Below are positions 34,773 through 44,325 of a stretch of 64,000 nt of DNA, one piece after another. This stretch comes from an uncultured Mucilaginibacter sp. (GTDB lineage Bacteria > Bacteroidota > Bacteroidia > Sphingobacteriales > Sphingobacteriaceae): positions 44,332 through 108,331 of the forward strand of contig CAIPFE010000012.1 of the NCBI GenBank assembly GCA_903864275.1, read 5' to 3'. Within the stretch, counting starts at the first letter, position 1; the number at the start of each line of letters is the position of its first letter. Made by a program: the position numbers and the translations under genes. The notes under the pieces were generated by a model that saw nothing but the letters and a program-made list of their open reading frames with translations, had not been told where the DNA came from and searched no databases.

Positions 34773-34834
34773 TTAGTTCGGAGCAGCATAGTTAAACGCC
34801 CATTAAAGTCGCCGATGGCTTTGTTAAAACTCAT
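34769..34834 (-). pseudogene. Short ORF, probable 3' remnant of a lost gene
   Basis: Too short for the track. MSFNKAIGDFNGRLTMLLRTK then TGA, whose stop overlaps the ATG of the downstream glycosyltransferase in the ATGA manner seen throughout this operon. The frame continues a few codons upstream (FFTDSE) to a stop. It looks like the C-terminal end of a displaced gene; the family is not recognisable. Confidence 0.35.
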
Positions 34835-34877
34835 TTCACTGTCGGTAAAAAATCACATGTATTTTGCGATACAGATT

Positions 34878-35891
34878 TCAACCGAGGGTTGTAGAATTTT
34901 TGAAGAAATTGAATTGCTTTAAGTTTTTTGATAAATCCATCGATGGTTTTTCTATCAATCTGTAAAACAAATAAGCAAATGCAATACTAACAACTAAACA
35001 CAATGGATATAATATAAAATTATTAGTGATAAAGGTGTGCATTAGTGTTGCAAAAAAATAGCTAATTGGCAAATGCACTAAATATAAGGAATATGATATT
35101 TTACCGGTAAAACTTATATAGTTTGGCAGTTTATTGTTTTTATAAAGGAGGATAAAAAGAGCAGTTAATAATGGTATAATACCTGTGATATATGATACCT
35201 CAAACATTAAAAAAACAGCATAAAGTACAAGGATAATTATGGTTCTGTTTTTAGTGATTTTATTAATAAAGCCTAAAAACGCAATGTACCCGATAACAAA
35301 ATCATATAAATTTGATATGATAATTCCCCTGTAAGTAAACTGCATAAAAATGCACAGTGCACTAACCGATACTAAACATATCACTGAAATATTTGGACCA
35401 ATCCGATTTAAAATAGGATAGAATAAACCAAGCAGGATATAAAATTGAAATTCAATTGAAAGAGTCCAGAAAATACTTGAATACCATTGCGCACCCTTTA
35501 CAAATGGCACTAAATAAAACAGATGTAATACAACCAAATTTAAGTTTAATAGAGAAAATGGCAATCCCCCAATAATAAAAAGCAACGCTACGGTGCACCA
35601 ATAGGGAGGATCAATCCGTACACTTCTTCTAATTAGAAAAGTAAAAAAATCGCTTAACTTATAACCCTTTTTGTAGAGCGAGTATGGTATTATAAATCCG
35701 GAAATTACAAAGAAAATGGGTACCCCCTGTTGCCCATTCATAATTATATAATCGACTAATCTGTTTACGTGAAAATTAATTACTAAGCCTATATGCACAA
35801 AACAAACTGATAATGCTGCGATGCCTCTTAAAATTGTTACGCTGTTTATCTTATTATAGCTTTTGTCCAATAAATTATAGTTTGCCTGCAA
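34878..35891 (-). CDS. Acyltransferase 3 family membrane protein
   Basis: 337 residues with about ten hydrophobic segments. SVTILRGIAALSVCFVHIGLVINFH near 17-41 includes the conserved R and H of the acyltransferase 3 family (OafA/NodX type); GQQGVPIFFVISGFIIPYSLYKKG near 53-76 is the second signature. Such proteins O-acylate sugars at the inner membrane. Its flanks are looser (105 bp downstream, 59 bp upstream) than those of its neighbours, in line with later insertion. Confidence 0.9.
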   Translation of the reverse strand: MQANYNLLDKSYNKINSVTILRGIAALSVCFVHIGLVINFHVNRLVDYIIMNGQQGVPIFFVISGFIIPYSLYKKGYKLSDFFTFLIRRSVRIDPPYWCTVALLFIIGGLPFSLLNLNLVVLHLFYLVPFVKGAQWYSSIFWTLSIEFQFYILLGLFYPILNRIGPNISVICLVSVSALCIFMQFTYRGIIISNLYDFVIGYIAFLGFINKITKNRTIIILVLYAVFLMFEVSYITGIIPLLTALFILLYKNNKLPNYISFTGKISYSLYLVHLPISYFFATLMHTFITNNFILYPLCLVVSIAFAYLFYRLIEKPSMDLSKNLKQFNFFKNSTTLG

Positions 35892-35950
35892 TCTTTTATT
35901 TTATATAAATCAAGTTATTTTTAATATAATTTGTCGAGATAATGAATACT

Positions 35951-37102
35951 TCAATGGCGTACCATTTGTAATATTTTTTTTAAAGAACTGCTGATTTGAT
36001 GATCATTCAAAGCCCTTTTCCTGCCGTTGACTTTCAGTGTTTTCCTTTTTTTAAAATCAACCTGGAGCGCTTTTGCTTTGAAGATCAATTCGGATGCATC
36101 TTTATAAACAGCTATCTCATTTTCTGTATCGTATAATTCTTCAATACCTTCTGTCCACTCCGTTAAATAACAGGCCCCAAGCATTGGCGCTTCTATATCA
36201 CGCAGCCTAGAATAACTGTCGGGTTTTAAAAGCGGGAAATGAAATGAAGGGTAACGGTTAATACCTAATGTGATCATGCTTTCGGCCGTTAATGCATTGT
36301 ATTGCTCAAATGTTGGCGGTTTGTTAATTTTTGAAGTCAATATACTGCTCAATACGGCACTACTGTTACGGTGTTTTATTTTACGTAAATAAGGTATAAT
36401 ACCCAGTTGTTTAATTGAATTAAGATTAAACATTATTTTTTTGTCGAGTGTATAATCCGGCGTAACCGGATGCAGGGTTATTTCGGGGTCTAACCAACCA
36501 TTACCATAAATGGCTAAAGGCAGATCCGGAGCTTGTTCAAGTACCTGCTCAACTAATAACATTCGTTGAATATCCATTGACCCGATAAAAGTAACCTGGT
36601 TGTTTTTTTCTTCCTTTAAAACCCGGTATTTCGGATCGATCCACATGGGCATCGGTAAATTTATATAAGGGTAACCGGCTTTTTTATACCAGTTAACGGC
36701 CTTGTACTCGGGTACCCAATTAAGGTCGAAAACTTCAAATTGGGAAGGGACCCTTTTGAAATCACGAATGTGATCGCAAAAAAAATTCACACATGGAATG
36801 CCCGTTTTTTGTATTTCCTTAATGGCTGTTTCATCGATCTGCCCTGGGTACAGGTAACTTAAAAAAATATCTGCGGGATTTTTTTTTAGCCAATCAACGG
36901 TTTTCCCCCAGGTATCCTGCTTCCATTTCAAAAAGCCATCTTTGCTTTGGGGCACCAGCCCGAATGCCCAGTCGGCATCGGGGCACTCCGTCCATTGATA
37001 GCCGGCTTCATCTATCCCGTTTTTTATATAGTATTGCCAAAAATCGTACGCCGGGATTGGATGTTGCTGATCTGATTGGAGAAATGATAAAAAGATATTC
37101 AC
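35951..37102 (-). CDS. CgeB-like putative glycosyltransferase
   Basis: 383 residues. DIFLSYLYPGQIDETAIKEIQKTGIPCVNFFCDHIRDFKRVPSQFEVFDLNWVPE near 78-131 and NQVTFIGSMDIQRMLLVEQVLEQAPDLPLAIYGNGW near 167-203 recall the CgeB/YkvP glycosyltransferase-like family. Near the end, LLKPDSYSRLRDIEAPMLGACYLTEWTEGIEELYD matches the C-terminal CgeB signature region (ellacG...lte...gi). Overlaps the upstream gene by 4 nt. Donor and acceptor unknown. Confidence 0.68.
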   Translation of the reverse strand: MNIFLSFLQSDQQHPIPAYDFWQYYIKNGIDEAGYQWTECPDADWAFGLVPQSKDGFLKWKQDTWGKTVDWLKKNPADIFLSYLYPGQIDETAIKEIQKTGIPCVNFFCDHIRDFKRVPSQFEVFDLNWVPEYKAVNWYKKAGYPYINLPMPMWIDPKYRVLKEEKNNQVTFIGSMDIQRMLLVEQVLEQAPDLPLAIYGNGWLDPEITLHPVTPDYTLDKKIMFNLNSIKQLGIIPYLRKIKHRNSSAVLSSILTSKINKPPTFEQYNALTAESMITLGINRYPSFHFPLLKPDSYSRLRDIEAPMLGACYLTEWTEGIEELYDTENEIAVYKDASELIFKAKALQVDFKKRKTLKVNGRKRALNDHQISSSLKKILQMVRH

Positions 37103-37806
37103 TCCGCTATCTTTTCTTTGTGACCCGCACCTGCGACCAGGCCTTCTATATTGATCATATCCAATTCGGTAGTATTATAACTCCCAGCCTTTAACACGTT
37201 TGCAGCTGCGAATTCTATTGAAATATTAAGCGGCTGCTGTGTTTTTTTAAAAAAAAAGCTACTAAGGTTCTTGAGTAAACTTCTGGCGCCAACTATTCGT
37301 TCGGGATAAGCAAATACTTCATTTAAACACTTTAATAAAACCCCCTCAAAAGTTACGGCGTCTTTTATCCAATAGGCACGGGTGGAAATGGTGCCGGTTT
37401 TATTTTTATAGTTATATCCTTTAAATGCAATATCCTGGAAAATTGGTTTTTTGAATAATTCCGTCGGATAATATCTCCCGGTTATTTTAAATATATTTTG
37501 ACCGGGCGGCAGATACTTGGCTATAAAAAGCAGCATTAACAATTCGTTTAATCCTTTATTAACAAACTGGTATTGCTGCATATGGAATAATTTAACCCGT
37601 GGAAAATCTGATAATAATTCCCTGAGCTGCAGGTCATTTAACAAAGGCGAATTGTCGATTAAAAAGATGGCGTCAAATCCTTTACTTTGCAATGCCGATA
37701 ACGTAGCCCTGGTTTGATCAAGCCGCTCTTCGAAGGAATAAAAACTTTTTATATTCCCACCCTGTTCGGTTGATGGCTTAATGGTCGAAGTAACGACAGC
37801 GATCAC
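37099..37806 (-). CDS. Uncharacterised GT-A-like protein of a polysaccharide locus
   Basis: 235 residues. MIAVVTSTIKPSTEQGGNIKSFYSFEERLDQTRATLSAL at the start and FDAIFLIDNSPLLNDLQLRELLSDFPRVKLFHMQQY near 43-80 resemble a nucleotide-diphospho-sugar (GT-A) fold; IFKITGRYYPTELF near 105 resembles the KxTGRY-type motif of WavE-like and related transferases. I do not recognise a named family. Overlaps genes on both sides by 4 nt, so it is an integral operon member. Confidence 0.55.
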   Translation of the reverse strand: MIAVVTSTIKPSTEQGGNIKSFYSFEERLDQTRATLSALQSKGFDAIFLIDNSPLLNDLQLRELLSDFPRVKLFHMQQYQFVNKGLNELLMLLFIAKYLPPGQNIFKITGRYYPTELFKKPIFQDIAFKGYNYKNKTGTISTRAYWIKDAVTFEGVLLKCLNEVFAYPERIVGARSLLKNLSSFFFKKTQQPLNISIEFAAANVLKAGSYNTTELDMINIEGLVAGAGHKEKIAE

Positions 37807-38807
37807 TTAATTGCAGATAAATATTTATTTCTGAAAACATAGGCATAATAAAATTGAATTATCCTTGCCGTTTTCCAGCCAAATATTTTTTTAATGAACT
37901 CTATATTCTTTCCCCCTAATTGCGGAATGTAGTCTGTCCCCCCCAAATTTTCAATAACTTTTAATATTTCATCAGTTAATTCTTTATCAACCAGGTAAGT
38001 TTCTAAAGCCAGATCCATCGCGCTGTGGGCCAAAGCTTTTTTTGCTGAAACATCTGTGGTTGCATTTAGCAAGTGCTGTTTTTTAAGCAAAAAGGATTCG
38101 AACCGGCCATGCAACGCCTGTTTAGTATTGGCTGAGGCCAGGCTAACACCATCTTTATATTTTCTATAATAGTTAAAACAGTCGTTTGCATAAACAATTC
38201 CTTCGCTTGCAAGTACTGCCCGGCAAAAGAATTCTCCATCATCATCGGGCGAATAAAATTCAGACCAGTAGCCAGCTTTTTTGATTATTCCGGTAGGGGT
38301 CAACCATGCATTTGTTTGAATCATAGAGCCGCGATTATTATTACCCCCGTATAAATTTGACAAAAACGCGGCCGGGTCATCAGTTTCATATAAAAATGAA
38401 TCTTCATAGGACGAAGAAGAGCATTCGAAAGGGTTTTGATCACTAAAGAAGTGGACCGTACGGCAAACAGCGATCTTTCCGGAATGCTGTAAAAGCAGGT
38501 TTAATTGACCGGTAATTTTATTTGCGCCTAACAAATCATCCGCATCCAGGAATTGTATAAACTCCCCTTTCGCCTCAGTTAAGCCTTTATTACGCGCTGC
38601 GCCGGCACCTTTATTTTCCTGCTGAAATATCCTTACAGCTTTACTTTCATATTCTCGTGCAACGTTTAATGAACCATCTGTTGAACCATCGTCTACTATA
38701 ATTATTTCCTTATTGATCCAGGTTTGAGCTAAAGCGGAGTCAATACACTCAGCTAAGTATTTTTCTGAATTATAAACAGGAATTATAATAGAAACTAAAG
38801 GGTTCAC
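37803..38807 (-). CDS. GT2-family glycosyltransferase
   Basis: 334 residues, GT-A fold. VSIIIPVYNSEKYLAECIDSALAQTWINKEIIIVDDGSTDGSLNVA near 5-50 is the classic GT2 donor site; GEFIQFLDADDLLGANKI near 85-102 gives the DxD motif. The rest has a charged C-terminal domain with YYRKYKDGVSLASANTKQALHGR. Overlaps both neighbours by 4 nt. Specificity unknown. Confidence 0.93.
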   Translation of the reverse strand: MNPLVSIIIPVYNSEKYLAECIDSALAQTWINKEIIIVDDGSTDGSLNVAREYESKAVRIFQQENKGAGAARNKGLTEAKGEFIQFLDADDLLGANKITGQLNLLLQHSGKIAVCRTVHFFSDQNPFECSSSSYEDSFLYETDDPAAFLSNLYGGNNNRGSMIQTNAWLTPTGIIKKAGYWSEFYSPDDDGEFFCRAVLASEGIVYANDCFNYYRKYKDGVSLASANTKQALHGRFESFLLKKQHLLNATTDVSAKKALAHSAMDLALETYLVDKELTDEILKVIENLGGTDYIPQLGGKNIEFIKKIFGWKTARIIQFYYAYVFRNKYLSAIK

Positions 38808-39829
38808 CGGGAATTAAATATTTCCATCCAGCGTTTTTTCGAGGAGGAGTTTTCGGGAACAACGTTGTTTTTAAACCAGGGCTGCTTCAGATATTCCAGG
38901 TATAATTCGGGTTGTGTATCTAATGCTATTATTTGTTCAATTAAGGGGCCGAAATCCATCCCGGAAAATTGAAGTTTAATTTTAATGCCCCTCGCATATG
39001 ACTTTAATTTTCGTTTTATCCTGATTTTGGGGCCTTTCAGGTATCGCGGAAGAATATCTTCGAAATCCAATTGGCCTAATTTCCCTATTTTTTTTATTGC
39101 CTGCTGATATTTTTGAGGAAAATATTCCGGGGCATTAATAAAACTCTTCGTGTTGAAAATATCGCCTACAAGCGGGTCGCCACAATAGATCGGGATACTG
39201 TTTGTCAGCATCGCATCGTACAATTTTTCTGTTTGGTAACCCGGATAGATATCGTTTTCAAACGCGATCGTAAATTTATAAGGGGATAAAAACTGTTTCT
39301 TAACATCCCATTTGTCGCCTTTATAGTGGGCATCAATTCCCGGCATGTTATTCATCGACTTGCCCGGCGCATCCACTTTTTTATACCCGGACAGTTGTGA
39401 AAAAAAAGCCTCGCGGTATGGAACTTTGTGCGAATATAAAAAATTACAAAATTTTGTTTTGGAAGCTAGTATTTCTTCGGGATTGTAATCAGGCTGTTTA
39501 ATTAAAAGCTGCGGGTTTAATGCATGCCACTGGATCCGTTTATAGTTGGCATGATTAACATCTTCTTCGCCAGGTATGCCAAAGGCCCATTCACAAATGG
39601 AAAAATCGGGCCTGATATTCTCGCAAAAATAACCTATCCGCACATGGTCACCTTTTGGGGGGATATCGTTGCCATAAGGCCCGAAGATAATGAAATCCGG
39701 TTCAGCAGATTCCTCGAAGTGATAAATATCCGTTAATTGTTCAATATCAAATACTTCTTTTTTAAATGTTTCTAATGTAAGGCCATTTTGAAAATGGAGT
39801 TTTATTAATCGTTTTGACGAAGAATTCAT
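38804..39829 (-). CDS. GT10-type alpha-1,3-fucosyltransferase
   Basis: 341 residues. KFTIAFENDIYPGYQTEKLYDAMLTNSIPIYCGDPLVGDIFNTKSFINA near 187-235 matches the conserved donor-binding block of GT10 fucosyltransferases (FEN...GYxTEKl..a...g.iPIY.Gdp). It would transfer fucose from GDP-fucose to the 3-position of a GlcNAc-type sugar. No GDP-fucose synthesis genes lie in the window. Overlaps the downstream GT2 by 4 nt. The C-terminus lacks the heptad repeats of Helicobacter enzymes. Confidence 0.85.
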   Translation of the reverse strand: MNSSSKRLIKLHFQNGLTLETFKKEVFDIEQLTDIYHFEESAEPDFIIFGPYGNDIPPKGDHVRIGYFCENIRPDFSICEWAFGIPGEEDVNHANYKRIQWHALNPQLLIKQPDYNPEEILASKTKFCNFLYSHKVPYREAFFSQLSGYKKVDAPGKSMNNMPGIDAHYKGDKWDVKKQFLSPYKFTIAFENDIYPGYQTEKLYDAMLTNSIPIYCGDPLVGDIFNTKSFINAPEYFPQKYQQAIKKIGKLGQLDFEDILPRYLKGPKIRIKRKLKSYARGIKIKLQFSGMDFGPLIEQIIALDTQPELYLEYLKQPWFKNNVVPENSSSKKRWMEIFNSR

Positions 39830-39938
39830 GAACTAAACTGGGGTTGTACTTTGCCCGGTGAGATGAGGTTTAATTGGTGGGACAAGGATATAATGAACAT
39901 ATTCTTTTTTAGTTTTATAAACAACAGCGTTTAACAAT

Positions 39939-40769
39939 TTAGTCAACCTTTCTGAACCATATATTAGCTTCCGGATAATCGTCGCCCAAATTAAATTTAT
40001 TTCCGAGAACATTATTTGACTCGTATCCTAAGTCTATAATGTAATTATAACATTGTTCCATTGTATAACCTGTTCTTTCCATTAAATCAGAAAACTCCAT
40101 AATTATATTTTTTGGCTTAATTGAATCCTGGTTAAAAAAACCTTTGAATACGTTCATCTCAAAGCCTTCAACATCAATTTTGATCAAATCGATACTTTGT
40201 ATATTAAAGAATTTTATAATTTCTGAAAGCGGACATAACCTGATTAAATATGAAGTCTCGTCATTCGATTTATCTACAACCTGGACAGTCCCCGAATTTC
40301 CGGGAGAGCTATTAGTAAGGTATCCGAATGAGTCTTTATCAGATAATCCAATATTTATGGGTATAATATTTTTGCTATGGTTTAAATAAATGTTCGATAA
40401 TAATTTTTGGAAATTTAAAAAGGAAGGCTCAATGGCATAAATATGCAAATTTTCTATGTTACTTAAATGTATACTATAAAGCCCCATATTGGCGCCTATA
40501 TCTAAGAATATACCTCCGTTACCTAACAAACTTTCGCATAATTCTAAGGTTAAGGGTTCATAGTTGCCAGTGAAAACGATTTCATTGGACATGTATTCTC
40601 TTGTCGAAACTTGTAATAATTTATCACAGGGACCTTTAACCCTTATTTCATTATTAAAGAAATAGTCATTTATATAATTTACAATTCTAATTTTAAAAGG
40701 ATGACCCGGTATTTTTCTTATATAAAATAAAAGTAATCTGTCTTTTAACCGGCTTCCGGAGTATGCCAT
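39939..40769 (-). CDS. FkbM-family methyltransferase
   Basis: 276 residues. GGIFLDIGANMGLYSIHLSNIENLHIYAIEPSFLNFQKLLSN near 86-127 and IDLIKIDVEGFEMNVFKGFFN near 194-214 are the FkbM signatures. GNYEPLTLELCESLLGNGG just before them is typical for longer members. About 110 bp of AT-rich spacer separates it from the GT10 gene downstream. Third FkbM in the locus. Visibly AT-rich even for this region. Confidence 0.88.
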   Translation of the reverse strand: MAYSGSRLKDRLLLFYIRKIPGHPFKIRIVNYINDYFFNNEIRVKGPCDKLLQVSTREYMSNEIVFTGNYEPLTLELCESLLGNGGIFLDIGANMGLYSIHLSNIENLHIYAIEPSFLNFQKLLSNIYLNHSKNIIPINIGLSDKDSFGYLTNSSPGNSGTVQVVDKSNDETSYLIRLCPLSEIIKFFNIQSIDLIKIDVEGFEMNVFKGFFNQDSIKPKNIIMEFSDLMERTGYTMEQCYNYIIDLGYESNNVLGNKFNLGDDYPEANIWFRKVD

Positions 40770-40791
40770 TTATTATTTACTTAGTTTTAAT

Positions 40792-41679
40792 TTATATGCC
40801 CTTAATAACAAAAGCATCGTCATTCACTTCTGAAATATATTTGTAATAATAGTTATAAATAGAATTTATATCCACGACAGCTTCATTATTGGCGTTAACA
40901 TTGGTACTTACAGTCTTAAGTCGCTTGCCCAAAAATATCTTTATTTCGGACCATAAGCTTATTTCCGACCTATCACCGGCATATTGGTAAAAAATGCATG
41001 CTCTTTTACTTTGTTCATTAACTAACTTATTGTTTTTTAATGAACTAACTGTTTGCGGATGTGCCACAGAAAGTGCATTATAGCCTGTATAAAAAGCAAT
41101 ATTGGCCTTTAAATAGCTTATTCTTAATGAATACTCCCAGTCCATCATTATAAAAGCAGGATTGTAAAGGCCTACCAAGGCTAATGAGTTTCTTCTTATG
41201 AGCATGTGAACATCACCAAAAGTAAAGGAAGGCGTAATCCCTTTTTTCCAATTTTCAAACTGTAGTGAACGGCTAAGTTTTTGTATTTTCTTATAATCGT
41301 GCAGCGAGCTGCCCAGGTCATTGGAGATCAATACGTCAACAGCTGGACTGGCCAGCATATAATTTTTACATTCCCTGATAGCCTTATAGCAAAAAACATC
41401 GTCATCAATTATCTTTTTTATAATGATGCCTTTTGCCATTAACATGGCTTTGTTCCAGGCATGTGCCTGGTTTTTGTCGGGTTCTGAAATAAACTGGTGA
41501 ATTTTTCCTTCATCGAAAAGTGTTTGCAGGTATTCTTTTGAGCCATCGGCGCTGTTACCGTCCACCACCACAATTTCTTCATCAGCCTGTAATTCATCTA
41601 ATAATTTTTCTAACGTAATTTTTAGAAAGGGCAGGCGGTTGTAGGTAGCAATGATGTATGATAAATTAATATTTTTCAA
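40792..41679 (-). CDS. GT2-family glycosyltransferase
   Basis: 295 residues. NLSYIIATYNRLPFLKITLEKLLDELQADEEIVVVDGNSADGSKEYL near 4-50; donor motif IIKKIIDDDVFCYKAIRECKN near 86, where the usual DxD is a DDD run. The protein is short for GT2, with a C-terminal part of unknown role. Overlaps the upstream FkbM by 4 nt. Specificity unknown. Confidence 0.88.
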   Translation of the reverse strand: MKNINLSYIIATYNRLPFLKITLEKLLDELQADEEIVVVDGNSADGSKEYLQTLFDEGKIHQFISEPDKNQAHAWNKAMLMAKGIIIKKIIDDDVFCYKAIRECKNYMLASPAVDVLISNDLGSSLHDYKKIQKLSRSLQFENWKKGITPSFTFGDVHMLIRRNSLALVGLYNPAFIMMDWEYSLRISYLKANIAFYTGYNALSVAHPQTVSSLKNNKLVNEQSKRACIFYQYAGDRSEISLWSEIKIFLGKRLKTVSTNVNANNEAVVDINSIYNYYYKYISEVNDDAFVIKGI

Positions 41680-42425
41680 TTCATTAATGCTTTATTCACA
41701 AAAAGCGCATCGCCCTGCAGTAATTCTCCATTTGGGGACGAGTAACCGCCGCTTACATTTACGAGTATGAAATTATTTTCGTAAAAAAATTTATAAAGAT
41801 CAAAGAATGTTGAAGAGTTTTGATAAAGAGGCTTATACGAAAACTCCGTGTAAACGAGCTTAGTTATTTTTAGGGCTTCAATACCCCCCTGGAGTACCAA
41901 ATGCTCAGCTCCCTGCACATCAATTTTTATAAAATCAATATGTGAAAGTTTTTGTTCTTTAACAATATGATCTAATGTTAAGGTGTTAATTTTTGTTTTA
42001 ACCGGGTCTTCAAAATTTAAAGATGCAAATCCCTCCCCTTTATTATCAATCCTTAACAACGAGCTAACAAAGTGCGCGTCCTCGTTATAATAAAAATCAG
42101 TTTCAGAGGCCGAATTGGAAACAGCGGCATTAACGATTTGGAAAGTTTCCCTATCGGGAAACGTTTGTTCGAGGATAGGAATTAATCCGGAAACCGGTTC
42201 TACTAAAATGCCCTTTTTGATTTTATATTCACCACAAATGCTCTTGGAAAAATGCCCTACGTTCGCCCCTATATCAAAAAAAGTAATGGGGTTATTTTTC
42301 GGCAGCCAGTTCAAAAGTTCCAAAGCGGCCCCGGAACGGGAGTAGGGTATTTTTAAAAGATCAAGTAAAACATATTTGCCTTCTTGTTTAATCGAATTTG
42401 GTATCAGGCGTTTAAATAAATTCAA
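41676..42425 (-). CDS. FkbM-family methyltransferase
   Basis: 249 residues. PITFFDIGANVGHFSKSICGEYKIKKGILVEPVSGLIPILEQ near 46-87; SHIDFIKIDVQGAEHLVLQGGIEAL near 164-188, where VQGAE replaces the more common VEGYE and is also typical of the family. Fourth FkbM in the locus. Overlaps the downstream GT2 by 4 nt. Confidence 0.9.
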   Translation of the reverse strand: MNLFKRLIPNSIKQEGKYVLLDLLKIPYSRSGAALELLNWLPKNNPITFFDIGANVGHFSKSICGEYKIKKGILVEPVSGLIPILEQTFPDRETFQIVNAAVSNSASETDFYYNEDAHFVSSLLRIDNKGEGFASLNFEDPVKTKINTLTLDHIVKEQKLSHIDFIKIDVQGAEHLVLQGGIEALKITKLVYTEFSYKPLYQNSSTFFDLYKFFYENNFILVNVSGGYSSPNGELLQGDALFVNKALMN

Positions 42426-42456
42426 ATTGTAATGCTTTAATTGGATATATATTTAA

Positions 42457-43449
42457 TTATTTTTTTAATGCAGCTATCTTACGGTATACAGAAACAGTTT
42501 GAAAATTGTATTTAAAATAACTGATGGCTATGTTTTTCCAACTTATATGATTTATTTCTTCTACCGTTCCTATTCTATTTCTATAAACTAAATATTGTTT
42601 TGGCCAGTATTTTAAATATATCCCCACGAAATATAGGGCTTTTTTTAACCAATAAAGTGATGGCAAGTTCGAATTTTCAGAATTTAAAGCTCTTTCGTAT
42701 AAGCTTATAATGATATTGCATTGGGCCAATCCAGCATGTAGTTTTTTGATGTAACTCCATGTAAGACGTTGGGTTGTCAAAAAATGTTTAAATGTTAATT
42801 GGGGTGAATATAATATCTGGTATCCTGCAAGCCTTATTCTTAAGCATATTTCAGCGTCACCACCAGATGTCAGCTGGTTTTGTTTGCGGTCGTGCAAAAA
42901 CATTGGTTGGTTTGTTATTTCGTTGAGAACCGATTTCCGCACTGCCATCCCGGCCCCATATACGCCATTTACCGTGCATTCTTTTTCTGCCTGCGGACCT
43001 ACAGCGTATCCATGATAAAAGTTATCGAACCATGGTGGTTTTAAACCGTCATCCTCTATCTCTGCCGTGCCCAGGCCACCTATAGCAGCAACTGTCGGGT
43101 CTTGGTTAAATAATTTAGAAACGTTGCTGACATAATTTCTATCCAACCAGTTATCGTCATCGCAAAAAACCAGGTATTTATAACGGGCATTCATAACGCC
43201 CCTTTGCCGCGCATAAGCTAAACCTGGTTTTGGTTCATAAACAATTGACAGTTTAATTTTATCGGATGAGGTTTCAGACCAGATCGTTTGGGCTTTTTCC
43301 TGTGTATTATCTATGGATGCGTTATCGACTAAAATAACTTCGCAGGCCAAATCAGCATCAAGTTGCTGTAGTGCAATATGCGTTAAAGTTTGTTCCAAAA
43401 GTAACGCGCTATTATAACAACATATAATAACGGAAACGCCTTTGTTCAA
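42457..43449 (-). CDS. GT2-family glycosyltransferase
   Basis: 330 residues. GVSVIICCYNSALLLEQTLTHIALQQLDADLACEVILVDNASIDNT near 4-49 and YKYLVFCDDDNWLDRNYVSNVSKLF near 89-113 (DDD/DxD) are the GT2 donor site; PPWFDNFYHGYAVGPQAEKECTVNGVYGAGMAVRKSVL near 138-175 is the acceptor-side segment of rhamnosyl/galactosyl-type GT2 enzymes. Starts 3 nt downstream of the GT11 gene. Specificity unknown. Confidence 0.92.
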   Translation of the reverse strand: MNKGVSVIICCYNSALLLEQTLTHIALQQLDADLACEVILVDNASIDNTQEKAQTIWSETSSDKIKLSIVYEPKPGLAYARQRGVMNARYKYLVFCDDDNWLDRNYVSNVSKLFNQDPTVAAIGGLGTAEIEDDGLKPPWFDNFYHGYAVGPQAEKECTVNGVYGAGMAVRKSVLNEITNQPMFLHDRKQNQLTSGGDAEICLRIRLAGYQILYSPQLTFKHFLTTQRLTWSYIKKLHAGLAQCNIIISLYERALNSENSNLPSLYWLKKALYFVGIYLKYWPKQYLVYRNRIGTVEEINHISWKNIAISYFKYNFQTVSVYRKIAALKK

Positions 43450-43452
43450 CGG

Positions 43453-44322
43453 CTAAAAATCAATTTGTATCCACTCTTTGGGATAGATTTCCCACGGCGT
43501 TTCTTTCTTAATTCGCCACCCCATAAAGTATTTTGGAGCATATATAATTTTGTCCGGCTTGTTATTAAGCCATGCACCCCACCAACTAAAAGTGCTGTTT
43601 GAGATGATGCAGCCATCCGCGTTTAGCAAATGCTGAAAATCCATTATTTCTGTTTCGGCAGCAATAGTTTTATTGCTGATTTCTTCAAAATGTTGCTTTA
43701 CAAAGTCTAATTCATCGCTTATGAAAACGAAATGAATATTCTGCCCATCGTAGTTTGCAATGGCCTTTTTATAATATTTAAGCGGTAATGAAAGATCATC
43801 ACCGCCTAAGTTTAAATGCCGCAGATCCTGGTAATCCGTGCGGCGTATATGAACCGTTACAATTGAGTTGTTTTGATAAAGAAGGCCGTATTTAAGCCTG
43901 AACTGTTCAGTGATTTTTTTTTTTAAAGTAAACTTATTCCTTATACTGTTTTCAGCAGATTTGAAAAATAGCTGGGATTGGAAATAGCCTTCGTAAAGAA
44001 CACTGTCTCGCAGTGTTATTGCCGTGAGTGGGACATTAAAATCGTATTTTTCAGTCGAAAGTTTATAAAGCTTAGCAACGTAATCATAGTAAAAACGGCA
44101 TAAATAAAAGCTAAAAAAGTTTTTAAACCCGGTAATGCCAAATAAATTAATGATAAAGGTGCTTCCTTTAGGCGTTAAATTCTTAAAGTATTTACCTGCA
44201 ATAAATTTCTCATTGTACTGGTCAATGTAAAACGAGGTTTTTAACTGCTTTGCGGCAGTATAAGCAAAAGCGTATTGAAAAAGCTGGTTACCAAGTCTGC
44301 CGTTAAGCCTTACTGAAATCAT
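43453..44322 (-). CDS. GT11-type alpha-1,2-fucosyltransferase
   Basis: 289 residues. MISVRLNGRLGNQLFQYAFAYTAAKQL at the start, VTVHIRRTDYQDL (HxRRxD) near 153-165 and GCIISNSTFSWWGAWLNNKPDKIIYAPKYF near 240-270 are the three conserved blocks of GT11. It would add fucose from GDP-fucose to the 2-position of a galactose-type residue. With the GT10 gene 4 kb away, it suggests a doubly fucosylated, Lewis-like terminus. It begins 3 nt after the acetyltransferase gene. Confidence 0.93.
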   Translation of the reverse strand: MISVRLNGRLGNQLFQYAFAYTAAKQLKTSFYIDQYNEKFIAGKYFKNLTPKGSTFIINLFGITGFKNFFSFYLCRFYYDYVAKLYKLSTEKYDFNVPLTAITLRDSVLYEGYFQSQLFFKSAENSIRNKFTLKKKITEQFRLKYGLLYQNNSIVTVHIRRTDYQDLRHLNLGGDDLSLPLKYYKKAIANYDGQNIHFVFISDELDFVKQHFEEISNKTIAAETEIMDFQHLLNADGCIISNSTFSWWGAWLNNKPDKIIYAPKYFMGWRIKKETPWEIYPKEWIQIDF

Positions 44323-44325
44323 CTT

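Noticed and set aside
34704-34922. 72-aa plus-strand ORF opposite two polysaccharide genes
   Set aside because: Antisense shadow over the ends of coupled minus-strand genes with no recognisable motif.
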